Shown piece after piece: positions 17,344-27,328 of a stretch of DNA of 64,000 nt. A program made the translations under genes and the position numbers. The stretch comes from Pseudomonas palleroniana (GTDB taxonomy: Bacteria; Pseudomonadota; Gammaproteobacteria; Pseudomonadales; Pseudomonadaceae), in the NCBI RefSeq assembly GCF_003031675.1, contig NZ_PYWX01000003.1:1-64000 (forward strand), read 5' to 3'. The notes beneath the pieces are model-generated. The model saw only the letters and a program-made list of their open reading frames with translations. It did no database searches and was not told where the DNA came from. The first letter of the stretch is position 1, and each line of letters opens with the position of its first letter.

Positions 17344-19971
17344 ATGAGTGATATCGATGCACGCTTGCGCGAGGATGTTCACCTGCTGGGTGAGCTGTTG
17401 GGCAACACCATTCGAGAGCAGTACGGTGATGATTTTCTCGACAAGATCGAGCAGATCCGCAAAGGCGCCAAGGCTGACCGGCGAGGGGCTGGCGATGAAT
17501 TGAGCGCCAGCCTGAACCAGTTGCAGGAAAATGAACTGCTGCCTGTAGCGCGAGCCTTCAACCAGTTCCTTAACCTGGCCAACATCGCCGAGCAGTACCA
17601 GCTGATTCATCGACGCGATGAGTCGCAGCCGGCACCCTTCGAGTCCCGGGTGCTCCCGCAATTGCTGGCCCGCCTGCAGCGCGAAGGTCACAGCAACGAG
17701 TCCCTGGCCCGCCAATTGGCGCGGCTGGAGATCGAACTGGTGCTCACGGCCCACCCCACCGAAGTCGCCCGTCGTACCCTGATCCAGAAGTACGATGCGA
17801 TTGCCGCGCAACTGGCCCTGCAGGATCACCGTGATCTCACCACGGCCGAGCGCGAGCAGATCCGCGAGCGCCTGCAACGGCTGATCGCTGAAGCCTGGCA
17901 CACCGAAGAAATCCGCCGCGTACGACCCACCCCGGTGGATGAGGCCAAATGGGGCTTTGCGGTGATCGAGCATTCGTTGTGGCACGCCATTCCCAATTAT
18001 CTGCGCAAGGCCGACAAGGCGTTATTCGCCGCTACCGGATTGCATCTGCCCCTGGAGGCGGCGCCGATTCGTTTTGCCTCGTGGATGGGCGGGGATCGCG
18101 ACGGTAACCCCAACGTCACCGCACCGGTCACCCGTGAAGTGCTGCTGCTGGCACGCTGGATGGCGGCCGACCTGTATTTGCGTGATGTCGACCACCTGGC
18201 CTCGGAGTTGTCGATGCAGCAAGCCAGCCCGGCATTGCAAGCCAGGGTCGGTGACAGCGTTGAACCCTATCGCGCCTTGCTCAAGCAACTGCGTGAACGG
18301 CTGCGCGCCACGCGCCAATGGGCGCACACCGCGTTGACGGCCGCCACGCCGGCCACCGCCGAAGTGCTGCAAAACAACCGCGAGCTGCTGGAGCCGTTGG
18401 AGCTGTGCTACCAGTCGCTGCATGAGTGCGGCATGGGCGTGATCGCCGATGGGCCGCTGCTCGATTGCCTGCGCCGTGCGGTGACATTCGGCTTGTTCCT
18501 GGTGCGTCTCGATGTGCGTCAGGATTCCAGTCGACATTCGGCGGCCATGACCGAAATCACCGATTACCTTGGCCTCGGCCGCTATGAGGACTGGGACGAA
18601 GAGGCCCGTATCGCCTTCCTGATGAAGGAGTTGGCCAATCGCCGGCCCTTGTTGCCGGGCTACTTCAAACCTTCGGCGGAGACCGCTGAGGTGTTGAATA
18701 CCTGCAAGGAAATCGCTGCCGCCCCGGCGGCGTCGCTGGGCTCCTATGTCATCTCCATGGCGGGCGCCGCGTCGGATGTGCTGGCGGTGCAGTTGCTGCT
18801 CAAGGAGTCGGGCGTTCAACGCCCGATGCGTGTGGTGCCGCTGTTTGAGACCCTGGCCGACCTGGATAACGCCGGGCCGGTGATGGCAACGCTGTTGCAG
18901 TTGCCGGGCTACAGGGCGCGCCTGCAAGGGCCGCAGGAAGTGATGATCGGCTACTCGGACTCGGCCAAGGACGCGGGCACCACAGCCGCTGCCTGGGCGC
19001 AGTACCGGGCGCAGGAACGCCTGGTGGATATCTGCCGCGAGCAACAGGTGGAACTGCTGTTGTTCCATGGTCGCGGCGGCACCGTCGGCCGTGGCGGCGG
19101 CCCGGCTCACGAGGCGATTCTGTCGCAGCCGCCGGGTTCGGTGGCGGGGCGCTTTCGCACCACTGAACAAGGCGAAATGATCCGCTTCAAGTTCGGCCTG
19201 CCCGACATTGCCGAGCAAAACCTCAACCTTTACCTGGCGGCCGTACTGGAAGCCACCCTGCTGCCTCCGCCGCCACCCGAGCCTGACTGGCGTGATTTGA
19301 TGGACGAACTGGCCGCCGACGGTGTCAGCGCCTACCGCGCCGTAGTGCGGGAAAATCCGCAGTTCGTCGAGTACTTCCGCCAATCCACGCCGGAGCAGGA
19401 GCTGGGGCGTCTGCCACTGGGCAGTCGCCCGGCCAAACGGCGTGCGGGGGGCATTGAAAGCCTGCGCGCCATTCCGTGGATCTTCGGCTGGACCCAGACC
19501 CGCCTGATGTTGCCGGCCTGGCTGGGCTGGGAGGCCGCCTTGAGCAAGGCGCTGGAACGCGGCGAAGGTGAGTTGCTGGGGCAGATGCGCGAACAGTGGC
19601 CGTTCTTCCGCACGCGAATCGACATGCTGGAAATGGTGCTGGCCAAGGCCGACGCCGACATTGCCCGCCTGTATGACGAGCGTTTGGTGCAGCCTGACCT
19701 GTTGCCGCTGGGTGCGCACTTACGCGACCTATTGTCGCAGGCATGCAGCGTGGTACTTGGCCTGACCGGTCAGTCGCAACTGCTGGCCCATAGCCCGGAC
19801 ACCCTGGAGTTCATCCGTCTGCGTAACACCTACCTCGACCCTCTGCACCTGCTGCAGGCCGAGTTGCTGGCACGCTCCCGTCAACAGGAAGCCGAGCAAG
19901 ACAGCCCTCTGGAACAGGCGCTGCTGGTGTCCGTGGCCGGTATTGCCGCCGGCTTGCGCAACACCGGCTGA
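17344..19971 (+). CDS. ppc: Phosphoenolpyruvate carboxylase
   Basis: Anaplerotic enzyme fixing bicarbonate onto phosphoenolpyruvate to give oxaloacetate; 875 residues, normal for bacterial PEPC. The catalytic His lies in [14 protein letters not shown], the PEP-binding arginines in [14 protein letters not shown], and the conserved loop in [14 protein letters not shown]. The C-terminus is RNTG, the invariant end that reaches the active site. It is a stand-alone gene, with only a weak GC-rich hairpin after the stop. The gap 19972-20268 (297 bases) shows no gene that I can support. Confidence 0.97.
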   Translation: MSDIDARLREDVHLLGELLGNTIREQYGDDFLDKIEQIRKGAKADRRGAGDELSASLNQLQENELLPVARAFNQFLNLANIAEQYQLIHRRDESQPAPFESRVLPQLLARLQREGHSNESLARQLARLEIELVLTAHPTEVARRTLIQKYDAIAAQLALQDHRDLTTAEREQIRERLQRLIAEAWHTEEIRRVRPTPVDEAKWGFAVIEHSLWHAIPNYLRKADKALFAATGLHLPLEAAPIRFASWMGGDRDGNPNVTAPVTREVLLLARWMAADLYLRDVDHLASELSMQQASPALQARVGDSVEPYRALLKQLRERLRATRQWAHTALTAATPATAEVLQNNRELLEPLELCYQSLHECGMGVIADGPLLDCLRRAVTFGLFLVRLDVRQDSSRHSAAMTEITDYLGLGRYEDWDEEARIAFLMKELANRRPLLPGYFKPSAETAEVLNTCKEIAAAPAASLGSYVISMAGAASDVLAVQLLLKESGVQRPMRVVPLFETLADLDNAGPVMATLLQLPGYRARLQGPQEVMIGYSDSAKDAGTTAAAWAQYRAQERLVDICREQQVELLLFHGRGGTVGRGGGPAHEAILSQPPGSVAGRFRTTEQGEMIRFKFGLPDIAEQNLNLYLAAVLEATLLPPPPPEPDWRDLMDELAADGVSAYRAVVRENPQFVEYFRQSTPEQELGRLPLGSRPAKRRAGGIESLRAIPWIFGWTQTRLMLPAWLGWEAALSKALERGEGELLGQMREQWPFFRTRIDMLEMVLAKADADIARLYDERLVQPDLLPLGAHLRDLLSQACSVVLGLTGQSQLLAHSPDTLEFIRLRNTYLDPLHLLQAELLARSRQQEAEQDSPLEQALLVSVAGIAAGLRNTG

Positions 19972-20148
19972 AGTTTTCCAAGTGTTCTCAACGGCTTGCA
20001 GATAAACCACGACGGCCGCCCGGAAAGGGGCGGTCGGCGTTTGTGCCGGCGGGTTGCACTCAGGCATACCCTACCTATGACGCATGTCCGGCGCGGGTTC
20101 CTGCGACTTTTGGCGGCTTGTATGGTGACGGCCCGCTGTGTATCTTGA

Positions 20149-20916
<768 letters not shown>

Positions 20917-20938
20917 TTCATTGATCAGCTTCATCTAC

Positions 20939-20968
20939 AACGGCCCGCTTGCGGGCCGTTGTTGTTTA
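20939..20968 (+). terminator. Intrinsic terminator after adk
   Basis: The stem AACGGCCCGC/GCGGGCCGTT with a TT loop is followed by GTTGTTTA. It separates adk from tsaB. Confidence 0.85.
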
Positions 20969-21006
20969 TACTGGCGCACTTTTTTTCGACTTGGACACCC
21001 ACACCG

Positions 21007-21693
21007 ATGAGCACCCTGCTGGCCCTGGACACCGCGACTGAAGCTTGCTCCGTCGCCTTGCTGCACGATGGCAAGGTAACGAGCCACTACGAGGTGATCC
21101 CGCGCCTGCATGCGCAGAAGCTGTTGCCGATGATCAAGCAGCTGCTTGAGGAGGCGGGCACCACGCTTGCTGCCGTGGATGCCATCGCCTTCGGCCGTGG
21201 CCCTGGTGCATTCACCGGCGTGCGTATTGCCATCGGCGTGGTACAGGGCCTGGCGTTTGCGTTGGAGCGCCCGGTGTTGCCGGTCTCCAATCTCGCGGTG
21301 CTGGCCCAGCGCTCGCTGCGTGAGCACGGTGCGACCCAGGTCGCGGCGGCCATTGATGCGCGCATGGATGAAGTGTATTGGGGATGCTATCGCGAAACCG
21401 CCGGGGAAATGCGTCTGGTGGGGAGTGAAGTGGTTCAGGCGCCAGAGGCGTCCGTATTGCCCGATGACGCCCAAGGCGATTGGTTCGGTGCCGGCACCGG
21501 CTGGGGTTACGGTGAGCGTCTTGGCGTGAAGACCGTCGGCCAGGCCGCCGATATGTTGCCCCATGCGCAAGACTTGCTGACCCTGGCGCGTTTCGCTTTC
21601 GAGCGCGGCGAAGCCATCCCGGCCGATCAGGCGGCACCGGTTTATCTTCGCGATAAAGTGGCGCAGACCAAGGCCGAACGCGGGATTATTTGA
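21007..21693 (+). CDS. tsaB: TsaB, tRNA threonylcarbamoyladenosine biosynthesis protein
   Basis: Partner of TsaD (with TsaE) in making the t6A37 modification of ANN-decoding tRNAs; 228 residues. The ASKHA fold shows in LLALDTATEACSVALL at the start and AIAFGRGPGAFTGVRIA around residue 60. I used the ATG at 21007. An upstream in-frame start would add a hydrophobic stretch not found in the family. A 160-base gap to the next gene suggests it is transcribed alone. A second t6A-pathway gene, tcdA, lies at 40113. Confidence 0.93.
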   Translation: MSTLLALDTATEACSVALLHDGKVTSHYEVIPRLHAQKLLPMIKQLLEEAGTTLAAVDAIAFGRGPGAFTGVRIAIGVVQGLAFALERPVLPVSNLAVLAQRSLREHGATQVAAAIDARMDEVYWGCYRETAGEMRLVGSEVVQAPEASVLPDDAQGDWFGAGTGWGYGERLGVKTVGQAADMLPHAQDLLTLARFAFERGEAIPADQAAPVYLRDKVAQTKAERGII

Positions 21694-21853
21694 CGTCAAA
21701 AAGGCGGGATTTGGCCGACAAATTTCGCCAATCGTCAGAATTTGCGCGGGTTTCTAAACCTTTTACAAATTATGTGTTCTAGTTAGCACCAGAGCATTTG
21801 CGCGCCATGGAAAGTGCCGCTAAATTGCCATCATCGATTCCGAGTCTGCATGT

Positions 21854-22156
21854 ATGCGTATAGACGGATTTTCCTCACAGTCCTACCCCATCAAGCGCAA
21901 GCCACGTAAGGCGAGCGTGACGGTAGACGAGTCCGTTGAAGATTCGCCGGACTTCATTGAGTTACAGTCCGACTCGCCCTCCAACGCCCAGGGTTCCACA
22001 GGCTCGCGTATCGGCGGTCTGCCTGCCCGCCAGCAAGACATGGTCTTCCCGCGCTCCATGAGCAAAAGCGTCGCCACCGCCCTGGCCAGCTACCTGACCA
22101 CCGCCGGCTTTGTCGAATGGGATATGGAAGTGCTGGGTCTCGATATCCACATCTGA
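21854..22156 (+). CDS. Conserved hypothetical protein
   Basis: Hydrophilic protein of 100 residues without signal or membrane segment. The N-terminal half is low-complexity and Ser/Pro/Asp-rich, and looks disordered. The C-terminal 35 residues (SKSVATALASYLTTAGFVEWDMEVLGLDIHI) look folded. Its stop overlaps the start of the DUF72 gene by one base (TGATG), so they are translationally coupled. I do not recognise a family. Confidence 0.7.
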   Translation: MRIDGFSSQSYPIKRKPRKASVTVDESVEDSPDFIELQSDSPSNAQGSTGSRIGGLPARQQDMVFPRSMSKSVATALASYLTTAGFVEWDMEVLGLDIHI

Positions 22157-23016
22157 TGCGCCTGCCTTACTACATCGGTTGCCCTTCCTGGAGCGAAAAT
22201 GCCTGGCGCGAGTACCTGTACCCGGCCGATGCGCGTTCCGGCGATTACCTCGCGCTGTACTCCCAGGTTTTCAACGCCGTTGAAGGCAACACCACATTTT
22301 ATGCCCGCCCCTCAGCCGCCACGGTGCAACGCTGGGCTGAAATCATGCCTGCGGATTTTCGCTTCACCGCCAAGTTTCCCGGCGATATCAGCCACGGTGG
22401 TGACTTGCGTGAGCAATTGCCGGCGGCGGAAAGCTTTGTCGGCTTGATGAGCCCGTTGGGCGAGCGCATTTCACCGTTGTGGCTGCAGCTGCCGGCGACC
22501 TTTTCGCCACAGCGCCTGGGTGAACTGGCGGGCTTCATCGATGGCCTGGAGCGCCCGCTGGCGGTGGAAGTGCGTCATCCGGAATTCTTCGCCAAGGGTG
22601 ATGCCGAGCGGATGCTCAACCGTTTGTTGCGCGACCGTGGTGTCGAGCGTATCTGCCTGGATCCCCGCGCCCTGTTCAGTTGCACCTCCACCTCGGCCGC
22701 GGTGCTGCATGCCCAATCGAAAAAGCCCAAGGTGCCACCGCGCCCGGCGGCGCTCACCCAGTTTCCTCAAGTGCGGTTTATCGGCCATCCGGAACTGGAA
22801 GCCAATGACCCGTTCCTCATCCCTTGGCTGGAAAAGATCGCCGGCTGGATCGAGGAAGGGCGCACGCCCTACGTGTTTCTGCACACGTCGGATAATCGCC
22901 TGGCCGCGCAACTGGCACTGCGTTTTCACGCCAAATTGATGGTGCGCCTGCCAGGCCTGCCGCCTTTGCCGACCTTGCATCGAGAACCCGCAGCGGAGCA
23001 ACTGGGGTTACTCTAA
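22156..23016 (+). CDS. DUF72 (YecE-like) protein
   Basis: TIM-barrel-type protein of 286 residues. The family signature is at the start: YYIGCPSWS, then WREYLYP, then YSQVFNAVEGNTTFYARPS. The central segment includes ADFRFTAKFPGDISH, and PYVFLHTSDNR lies near the end. The biochemical function is unknown. Its start overlaps the stop of the small hypothetical gene upstream. Confidence 0.85.
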   Translation: MRLPYYIGCPSWSENAWREYLYPADARSGDYLALYSQVFNAVEGNTTFYARPSAATVQRWAEIMPADFRFTAKFPGDISHGGDLREQLPAAESFVGLMSPLGERISPLWLQLPATFSPQRLGELAGFIDGLERPLAVEVRHPEFFAKGDAERMLNRLLRDRGVERICLDPRALFSCTSTSAAVLHAQSKKPKVPPRPAALTQFPQVRFIGHPELEANDPFLIPWLEKIAGWIEEGRTPYVFLHTSDNRLAAQLALRFHAKLMVRLPGLPPLPTLHREPAAEQLGLL

Positions 23017-23043
23017 GGCTCCTTTTTCCGACAGGAGTGAGCC

Positions 23044-23871
23044 ATGGACGCACAAGCCCTGCGCGCCGATACCTTCAAGGCCCTGCATGAACGTGATCGC
23101 GCCTTCGTCATGCCCAATCCGTGGGACGCCGGTTCCGCCATCATGCTTGCCAGCCTGGGTTTTGAAGCCTTGGCCACGACCAGTGCCGGGTTTGCGTTCA
23201 GCCTGGGACGGCCGGATGCCGAGGGCGCGCTATCGTTGGAAGACACCTTGGGCAATGCTTCAATGATTGTCCGGGCGACTTCCCTGCCGGTGGCGGCCGA
23301 CCTCGAAAATGGTTTCAGCGACACCCCCGAAGGCTGCGCCCAAACCATTTTGCGGGCGGCGGCCACGGGCATCGTCGGCGGCTCTATCGAAGACGCCACC
23401 GGCATCGCGGCCGACCCGATCTACCCATTCGATTTATCGGTTGAGCGTGTTGAGGCGGCTGCCGCGGCTGCGCGCAGCTTGCCTTATGCCTTCACGCTGA
23501 CGGCTCGCGCAGAAAACCTCCTGCACGGGCGCCTGGATCTGCCTGACACCATTCGCCGCCTGCAAGCCTACGCCGAAGCCGGCGCCGATGTGTTGTATGC
23601 CCCGGCTTTGCGCACTGCCGAAGAGGTGTTGGCAGTGGTCAAGGCGGTCGCGCCCAAGCCGGTGAATGTGTTGATGTCCGGTGGCTTGAAATTGAGCGTG
23701 GCGCAGTTGAGTGAGATGGGGGTGCGGCGTATCAGCGTCGGTTCGGCTTTGGCCCTGGCGGCCTATGGCGAGTTCTACCGGGCGGCGCAGGAAATGTATG
23801 AGTCGGGCACGTTCGAATTCAACGAACGCAAGATGCCGTTCAGCCAGGCCAATGGGTTTTTCAAGCGTTGA
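23044..23871 (+). CDS. Isocitrate lyase/PEP mutase-family enzyme
   Basis: Predicted C-C or P-C bond lyase of 275 residues in the PEP mutase/isocitrate lyase superfamily. Landmarks are VMPNPWDAGSAIML, PVAADLENGF (Mg-binding Asp and Glu), GGSIEDATG and FTLTARAEN. The substrate cannot be read from sequence; relatives include 2-methylisocitrate lyase and oxaloacetate hydrolase. SD AGGAG precedes the ATG. Its stop is one base from the stop of the convergent gene on the other strand. Confidence 0.85.
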   Translation: MDAQALRADTFKALHERDRAFVMPNPWDAGSAIMLASLGFEALATTSAGFAFSLGRPDAEGALSLEDTLGNASMIVRATSLPVAADLENGFSDTPEGCAQTILRAAATGIVGGSIEDATGIAADPIYPFDLSVERVEAAAAAARSLPYAFTLTARAENLLHGRLDLPDTIRRLQAYAEAGADVLYAPALRTAEEVLAVVKAVAPKPVNVLMSGGLKLSVAQLSEMGVRRISVGSALALAAYGEFYRAAQEMYESGTFEFNERKMPFSQANGFFKR

Positions 23872-23872
23872 A

Positions 23873-24493
23873 TCAGGCGGCCAGGCGCAGGTTGTTGAGG
23901 ATCAGTGGGCGTGCCCAGTGGTAGTCGAAGTCCAGCGCCTTCTGTTGCTCCTCCAGCTCTTGCGGTGGGTACGGCGTGGCTGGCGGTGGCAGCAGGTCCA
24001 GCTCGAACTCGGCAATCGGCAGGTGCAGTGGGCGTGGTTGCGGTGCGGGGCCAGGTTCAGGCAGTGGTTGGCCGGCGTTCAGCACGAGCGGGCGAACCCA
24101 GCCGCTGTCGAAATTCTGTTGGCGCTGCTGGGCGACAATTTCTTCTGGCGCAAAGGGCGTGGCGGGGGGCGGCAGCAACTCGGTTTCGAATTCGGCGATC
24201 GGCAGGAACAGCGGCTCAGGTGGGGCGATTTCGGTGTCTATCACGTCGCATTCACGCTGGGTGAGGATCTGCGCCAACAGATCGGCGCCTTCGCTGGGTT
24301 CTACCGCAGGGTCCAGGGTTGCAGGCGCCTTGATGGCCAGCGCGTTCGGTGAATCGCCAAGCTGTTCGGCCAACGCTCGGGCGAAGAAGTCCTGCCACAC
24401 ATGACTCACCCCGGCCAGCGCTTGGGTATTGCGCAGGCCGTAATGGTTGTGGGTCGGCAGTACACCGATGGTTAGGGGAAGAATGTCTGACAT
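23873..24493 (-). CDS. Unrecognised Pro-rich protein with a 48-residue internal duplication
   Basis: Protein of 206 residues with no signal peptide or membrane helix. Two copies of a 48-residue unit lie at 92-139 and 153-200. They share, by my count, 30 identical positions, including LPIAEFE, LLPPPATP, a QQ pair, FD, W and RPL.LN. The N-terminal 90 residues (IGVLPTHNHYGLRNTQALAGVSHVW..) are unique. I do not recognise a family; Pro-rich proteins like this are sometimes labelled TonB-like, but I see no TonB C-terminal domain. The start at 24493 has a weak ribosome site. It is divergent from rsmJ. Confidence 0.7.
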   Translation of the reverse strand: MSDILPLTIGVLPTHNHYGLRNTQALAGVSHVWQDFFARALAEQLGDSPNALAIKAPATLDPAVEPSEGADLLAQILTQRECDVIDTEIAPPEPLFLPIAEFETELLPPPATPFAPEEIVAQQRQQNFDSGWVRPLVLNAGQPLPEPGPAPQPRPLHLPIAEFELDLLPPPATPYPPQELEEQQKALDFDYHWARPLILNNLRLAA

Positions 24494-24542
24494 TTTTCTC
24501 GGTCGACGCTCAGCTCTGGCAAAATACCTGACTGTTGGTTTT

Positions 24543-24562
24543 ATCGGCCAGTGTTGGCCGAT
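24543..24562. other. Perfect inverted repeat between divergent genes
   Basis: ATCGGCCA-GTGT-TGGCCGAT: 8-bp arms, 4-base spacer, in the 96-bp gap between the duplicated-unit gene and rsmJ. With no T-run on either side it suits an operator or a leader hairpin better than a terminator. Confidence 0.5.
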
Positions 24563-24589
24563 CCTTAATATTTTTGAGCGTAGCGATTG

Positions 24590-25372
24590 ATGAGCGAACA
24601 ACCAGCGGCCAGCCGCATTCGGGTCGAGGCCTTGGCCGAAGGTTTCCAGGCGCGTGCCGAGCGATGGGCTGAGCAGCTTGAGCTGCCGTTGCAGCTGGAG
24701 GCGGCGGACTTTTCCCTGCAGGTCGGGGAACAGGGACTACAACTGCAACAGCTTGGGCCTGACGCACCGGGGCCGGTGCGTGTGGATTTTGTCGAAGGCG
24801 GCGCGGCGCACCGGCGCTTATATGGCGGTGGCAGCGGGCAGATGATCGCCAAGGCCGTGGGCATCGCCCAGGGCGTGCGCCCGCGTGTGCTGGATGCCAC
24901 GGCCGGGCTGGGCAAGGATGCGTTCGTACTGGCGAGCCTGGGCTGCGAGATGAGCCTGATCGAGCGTCAACCGCTGATCGGCGCTTTGCTCGAAGATGGC
25001 CTGGCACGCGGCGCGGATGATTTCGAGGTGGCGCCGATCGTGGCGCGCATGCAGTTGCTCAAGGGCAACTCCATTGACGTGATGCTCAATTGGCAAGGCG
25101 AGCCACCCCAGGTCATCTACCTGGACCCGATGTTCCCCCACCGTGAGAAAACTGCCCTGGTAAAGAAAGAAATGCGCCTGTTCCGCCCCTTGGTGGGCGA
25201 TGATCCGGACGCGCCGGCGTTGCTCGCGGCCGCACTGGCCCTGGCCAGCCACCGTGTGGTGGTCAAGCGCCCACGCAAGGCGCCTTGCATCGAGGGGCCG
25301 AAGCCGAGCCATGCGTTGGATGGCAAGTCCAGCCGGTATGATATTTACCCGAAGAAAGCGCTCAAGCCCTGA
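24590..25372 (+). CDS. rsmJ: RsmJ, 16S rRNA (guanine-N2) methyltransferase
   Basis: Methylates G1516 of 16S rRNA; 260 residues. The SAM-binding motif is [21 protein letters not shown] and the N6/N2-methylase-type catalytic segment is [14 protein letters not shown]. The family C-terminal [28 protein letters not shown] is also present. The ATG at 24590 is used; a TTG one codon earlier is less likely. A REPIN lies immediately downstream. Confidence 0.93.
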   Translation: MSEQPAASRIRVEALAEGFQARAERWAEQLELPLQLEAADFSLQVGEQGLQLQQLGPDAPGPVRVDFVEGGAAHRRLYGGGSGQMIAKAVGIAQGVRPRVLDATAGLGKDAFVLASLGCEMSLIERQPLIGALLEDGLARGADDFEVAPIVARMQLLKGNSIDVMLNWQGEPPQVIYLDPMFPHREKTALVKKEMRLFRPLVGDDPDAPALLAAALALASHRVVVKRPRKAPCIEGPKPSHALDGKSSRYDIYPKKALKP

Positions 25373-25389
25373 CTCTTCATTGGCCTTGA

Positions 25390-25473
25390 GGGCCTCATCG
25401 GGAGCAAGCCCCCTCCCACACTTGAGTGTATTCACAAATCAAATGTGGGAGGGGGCCTGCCCCCGATGAGGCC
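25390..25473. repeat. REPIN, well-conserved pair
   Basis: Inverted REP arms lie at 25390-25420 and 25444-25473. Both contain the CCCCCTCCCACA/TGTGGGAGGGGG core and a GAGGCC outer extension, separated by about 23 bases. It lies between the convergent rsmJ and mexL genes, where a hairpin could act as a shared 3' end. Confidence 0.92.
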
Positions 25474-25492
25474 ACCCGGATAACACCCGGGC

Positions 25493-26128
25493 TCAGGCCC
25501 GATAAGCCCGCATAAACAACCCCACCACTTCTTGCACATGGGCTTCGGCGGCTTCCTCGCTCAGTTGTCCGCCGCAGCCGTATAGCAAACAGAAGTTCGC
25601 CGTGCCCTTGAGCAGGCAGAAGAAATGCTCGGCTGCCGTAAACGGCTTATCGATACTCAGGGCGCCGCTCTGGTCGATCTTGCCGAGCAGGCGCTCCATC
25701 CCCTGGAGCATGCGCATGGGGCCGGCTTCGAAGAAGATCTGTGAGAGTTTCACGTCCTGATTGCCGGTGGTCATCATCAGGCGGTGCAGGTTCACCGATT
25801 CCGCGCTGTTGATCAGCCGATGAAAGCCCCGTGCGATATTCAGCAGCACGGTCTCCACGGGCACACCTTCGGGGAGTTCGAAATACATCACCGGTAACTG
25901 TTCTTCGCACGTGGCCACCACGGCAGCGGTGAACAGGGTTTCTTTGTCGGTGAAATGGCTATACACGGTCAATTTTGACACGCCGGCCTCAAGGGCCACG
26001 GCATCCATGCTGGTACTGGTGTAGCCATTGCTCAGAAACAGGGTTTTCGCTGCTTCGAGGATTGCCTGGCGTTTTGCCATGTCCTTGGGACGCCCGGGGC
26101 TATTGGTGTTCACAGGATTGTCGGACAT
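25493..26128 (-). CDS. mexL: MexL-like TetR repressor of mexJK
   Basis: TetR-family repressor of 211 residues. The N-terminal helix-turn-helix is RQAILEAAKTLFLSNGYTSTSMDAVALEAGVSKLTVYSHFTDKETLF, and the C-terminal TetR_C-type domain ends LFMRAYRA. It is divergent from the MexJ-like gene with 93 bases between, and by synteny and length (I recall 212 residues for PAO1 MexL) it is MexL. I start it at the ATG complementary to 26126-26128. The frame runs far upstream through mexJ, but that part is antisense noise. Confidence 0.87.
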   Translation of the reverse strand: MSDNPVNTNSPGRPKDMAKRQAILEAAKTLFLSNGYTSTSMDAVALEAGVSKLTVYSHFTDKETLFTAAVVATCEEQLPVMYFELPEGVPVETVLLNIARGFHRLINSAESVNLHRLMMTTGNQDVKLSQIFFEAGPMRMLQGMERLLGKIDQSGALSIDKPFTAAEHFFCLLKGTANFCLLYGCGGQLSEEAAEAHVQEVVGLFMRAYRA

Positions 26129-26138
26129 TTTCACCTTT

Positions 26139-26187
26139 AATACTGGACTGGCGAGTTTGGTATTAATAACATACTGGCCAGTATAAT
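26139..26187. promoter_or_regulatory. mexL-mexJ operator and mexJ promoter
   Basis: A perfect 14-bp palindrome, ATACTGGCCAGTAT, is at 26171-26184. A related half-site (AATACTGGAC) lies 32 bases upstream at 26139. The palindrome overlaps a TATAAT (26182-26187) with a possible -35 TTGGTA (26157-26162, 19-base spacing) facing mexJ. A TetR dimer bound there would block mexJK, and probably mexL on the other strand. The binding protein is inferred from position. Confidence 0.7.
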
Positions 26188-26221
26188 TATTCCTAGCTTC
26201 ATTTGCGAAAGGTCCTTCAGC

Positions 26222-27322
26222 ATGCGCAGCACTTTCCTGCCCCTTGCGTTGCCTGCCAGCCTGGCCTTCCTGTTGGCCGCCTGCGGCCATGAGGAAGCGG
26301 CCCAAACCACCATCCGCCCGGCCATGGTGGTGCAACCACAGCCATCCGCACAGGCGATGGAAAGTTATCCGGGTGAAGTGCGTGCCCGTTACGAGCCGGA
26401 CCTGGCCTTTCGCATCGGCGGTAAAGTCAGCAAACGCCTGGTGGAGGAGGGTGAGCGGGTCAAGGCCAATCAACCCCTGGCCGAACTCGACCCCCAGGAC
26501 GTGCGCCTGCAACTGGAAGCCACCCGCGCCCAGGTGGCCGCCGCCGAGGCCAACCTGAGCCTGGTGCGTGCCGAGCGTGATCGCTACAAGACCCTGATGG
26601 ATCGTCAGATGGTCAGCCGCTCCCAGTACGACAATGCCGAAAACCTCTACCGATCCGGTGAGGCGCGCCTCAAGCAGATCAAGGCCGAGTTCGACGTGTC
26701 CAGTAACCAGGCCGGTTACGCCGTGTTGCGCGCGCCGCAGGACGGTGTGGTCGCCAAGCGTGCAGTGGAAGTCGGGCAAGTGGTGTCAGCCGGCCAGACC
26801 GTGTTCACCCTGGCCACCGATGGCGAGCGCGAAGTGTTGATCAGCCTGCCTGAACAAGGCTTTGGCCGGTTCAAGATCGGCCAGCCGGTGTCGGTCGAAT
26901 TGTGGAGCCAGCCGGACCAACGCTTCACCGGGCACATCCGTGAACTGTCCCCCGCTGCAGACCCCAAGTCGCGGACCTTCGCCGCCCGTGTTGCCTTCAC
27001 CGGCGGCAAAGTCCCGGCCGAACTGGGCCAGAGCGCTCGCGTTTTCATCCAGGCCGAGGGCGCGGTCGCGCTGTCGGTGCCGTTGTCGGCCCTCAGTGCA
27101 GAGAATGGCGCCTCCTACGTCTGGCGCGTGCAACCCGACAACACCCTTAAGCGTACTCCGGTGCGCATCGGTGCCTTCGGCGAAAAAACCGTACCGGTGC
27201 TGGAAGGCCTGGCGCCCACCGATTGGGTGATTGCGGCGGGCGTGCATGTGCTCCATGAGGGCCAGCAAGTGCGCCCGGTGGACCGCTCCAACCGCGTTGT
27301 GAATCTGGCGACCAAGGAGTAG
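26222..27322 (+). CDS. mexJ: MexJ-like RND membrane fusion protein
   Basis: Periplasmic adaptor of a tripartite efflux pump, 366 residues. The lipoprotein signal ends LLAAC (residues 16-20). The hairpin/lipoyl pair follows: RIGGKVSKRLVEEGERVKANQPLAELDP, then VLRAPQDGVVAKRAVEVGQVVSAGQ. A beta-barrel and membrane-proximal domain ends the protein. It lies directly upstream of mexK with a 6-base gap and opposite mexL. By P. aeruginosa precedent it works with MexK and a separately encoded OprM-type channel. Drug substrates cannot be read from sequence. Confidence 0.88.
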   Translation: MRSTFLPLALPASLAFLLAACGHEEAAQTTIRPAMVVQPQPSAQAMESYPGEVRARYEPDLAFRIGGKVSKRLVEEGERVKANQPLAELDPQDVRLQLEATRAQVAAAEANLSLVRAERDRYKTLMDRQMVSRSQYDNAENLYRSGEARLKQIKAEFDVSSNQAGYAVLRAPQDGVVAKRAVEVGQVVSAGQTVFTLATDGEREVLISLPEQGFGRFKIGQPVSVELWSQPDQRFTGHIRELSPAADPKSRTFAARVAFTGGKVPAELGQSARVFIQAEGAVALSVPLSALSAENGASYVWRVQPDNTLKRTPVRIGAFGEKTVPVLEGLAPTDWVIAAGVHVLHEGQQVRPVDRSNRVVNLATKE

Positions 27323-27328
27323 TCCCCG

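Noticed and set aside
23873..24493. TonB-like energy transducer label for the repeat protein
   Set aside because: There is no N-terminal membrane anchor and no TonB C-terminal domain; only the Pro-rich composition is reminiscent.
25390..25473. REPIN hairpins considered as CRISPR repeats
   Set aside because: Each locus has only one inverted pair, with no regular spacers and no cas genes in the window.
26129..26779. N-terminal extension of MexL to 428 residues
   Set aside because: The extension lies antisense to mexJ and its promoter. The TetR fold starts at the internal ATG complementary to 26126-26128.
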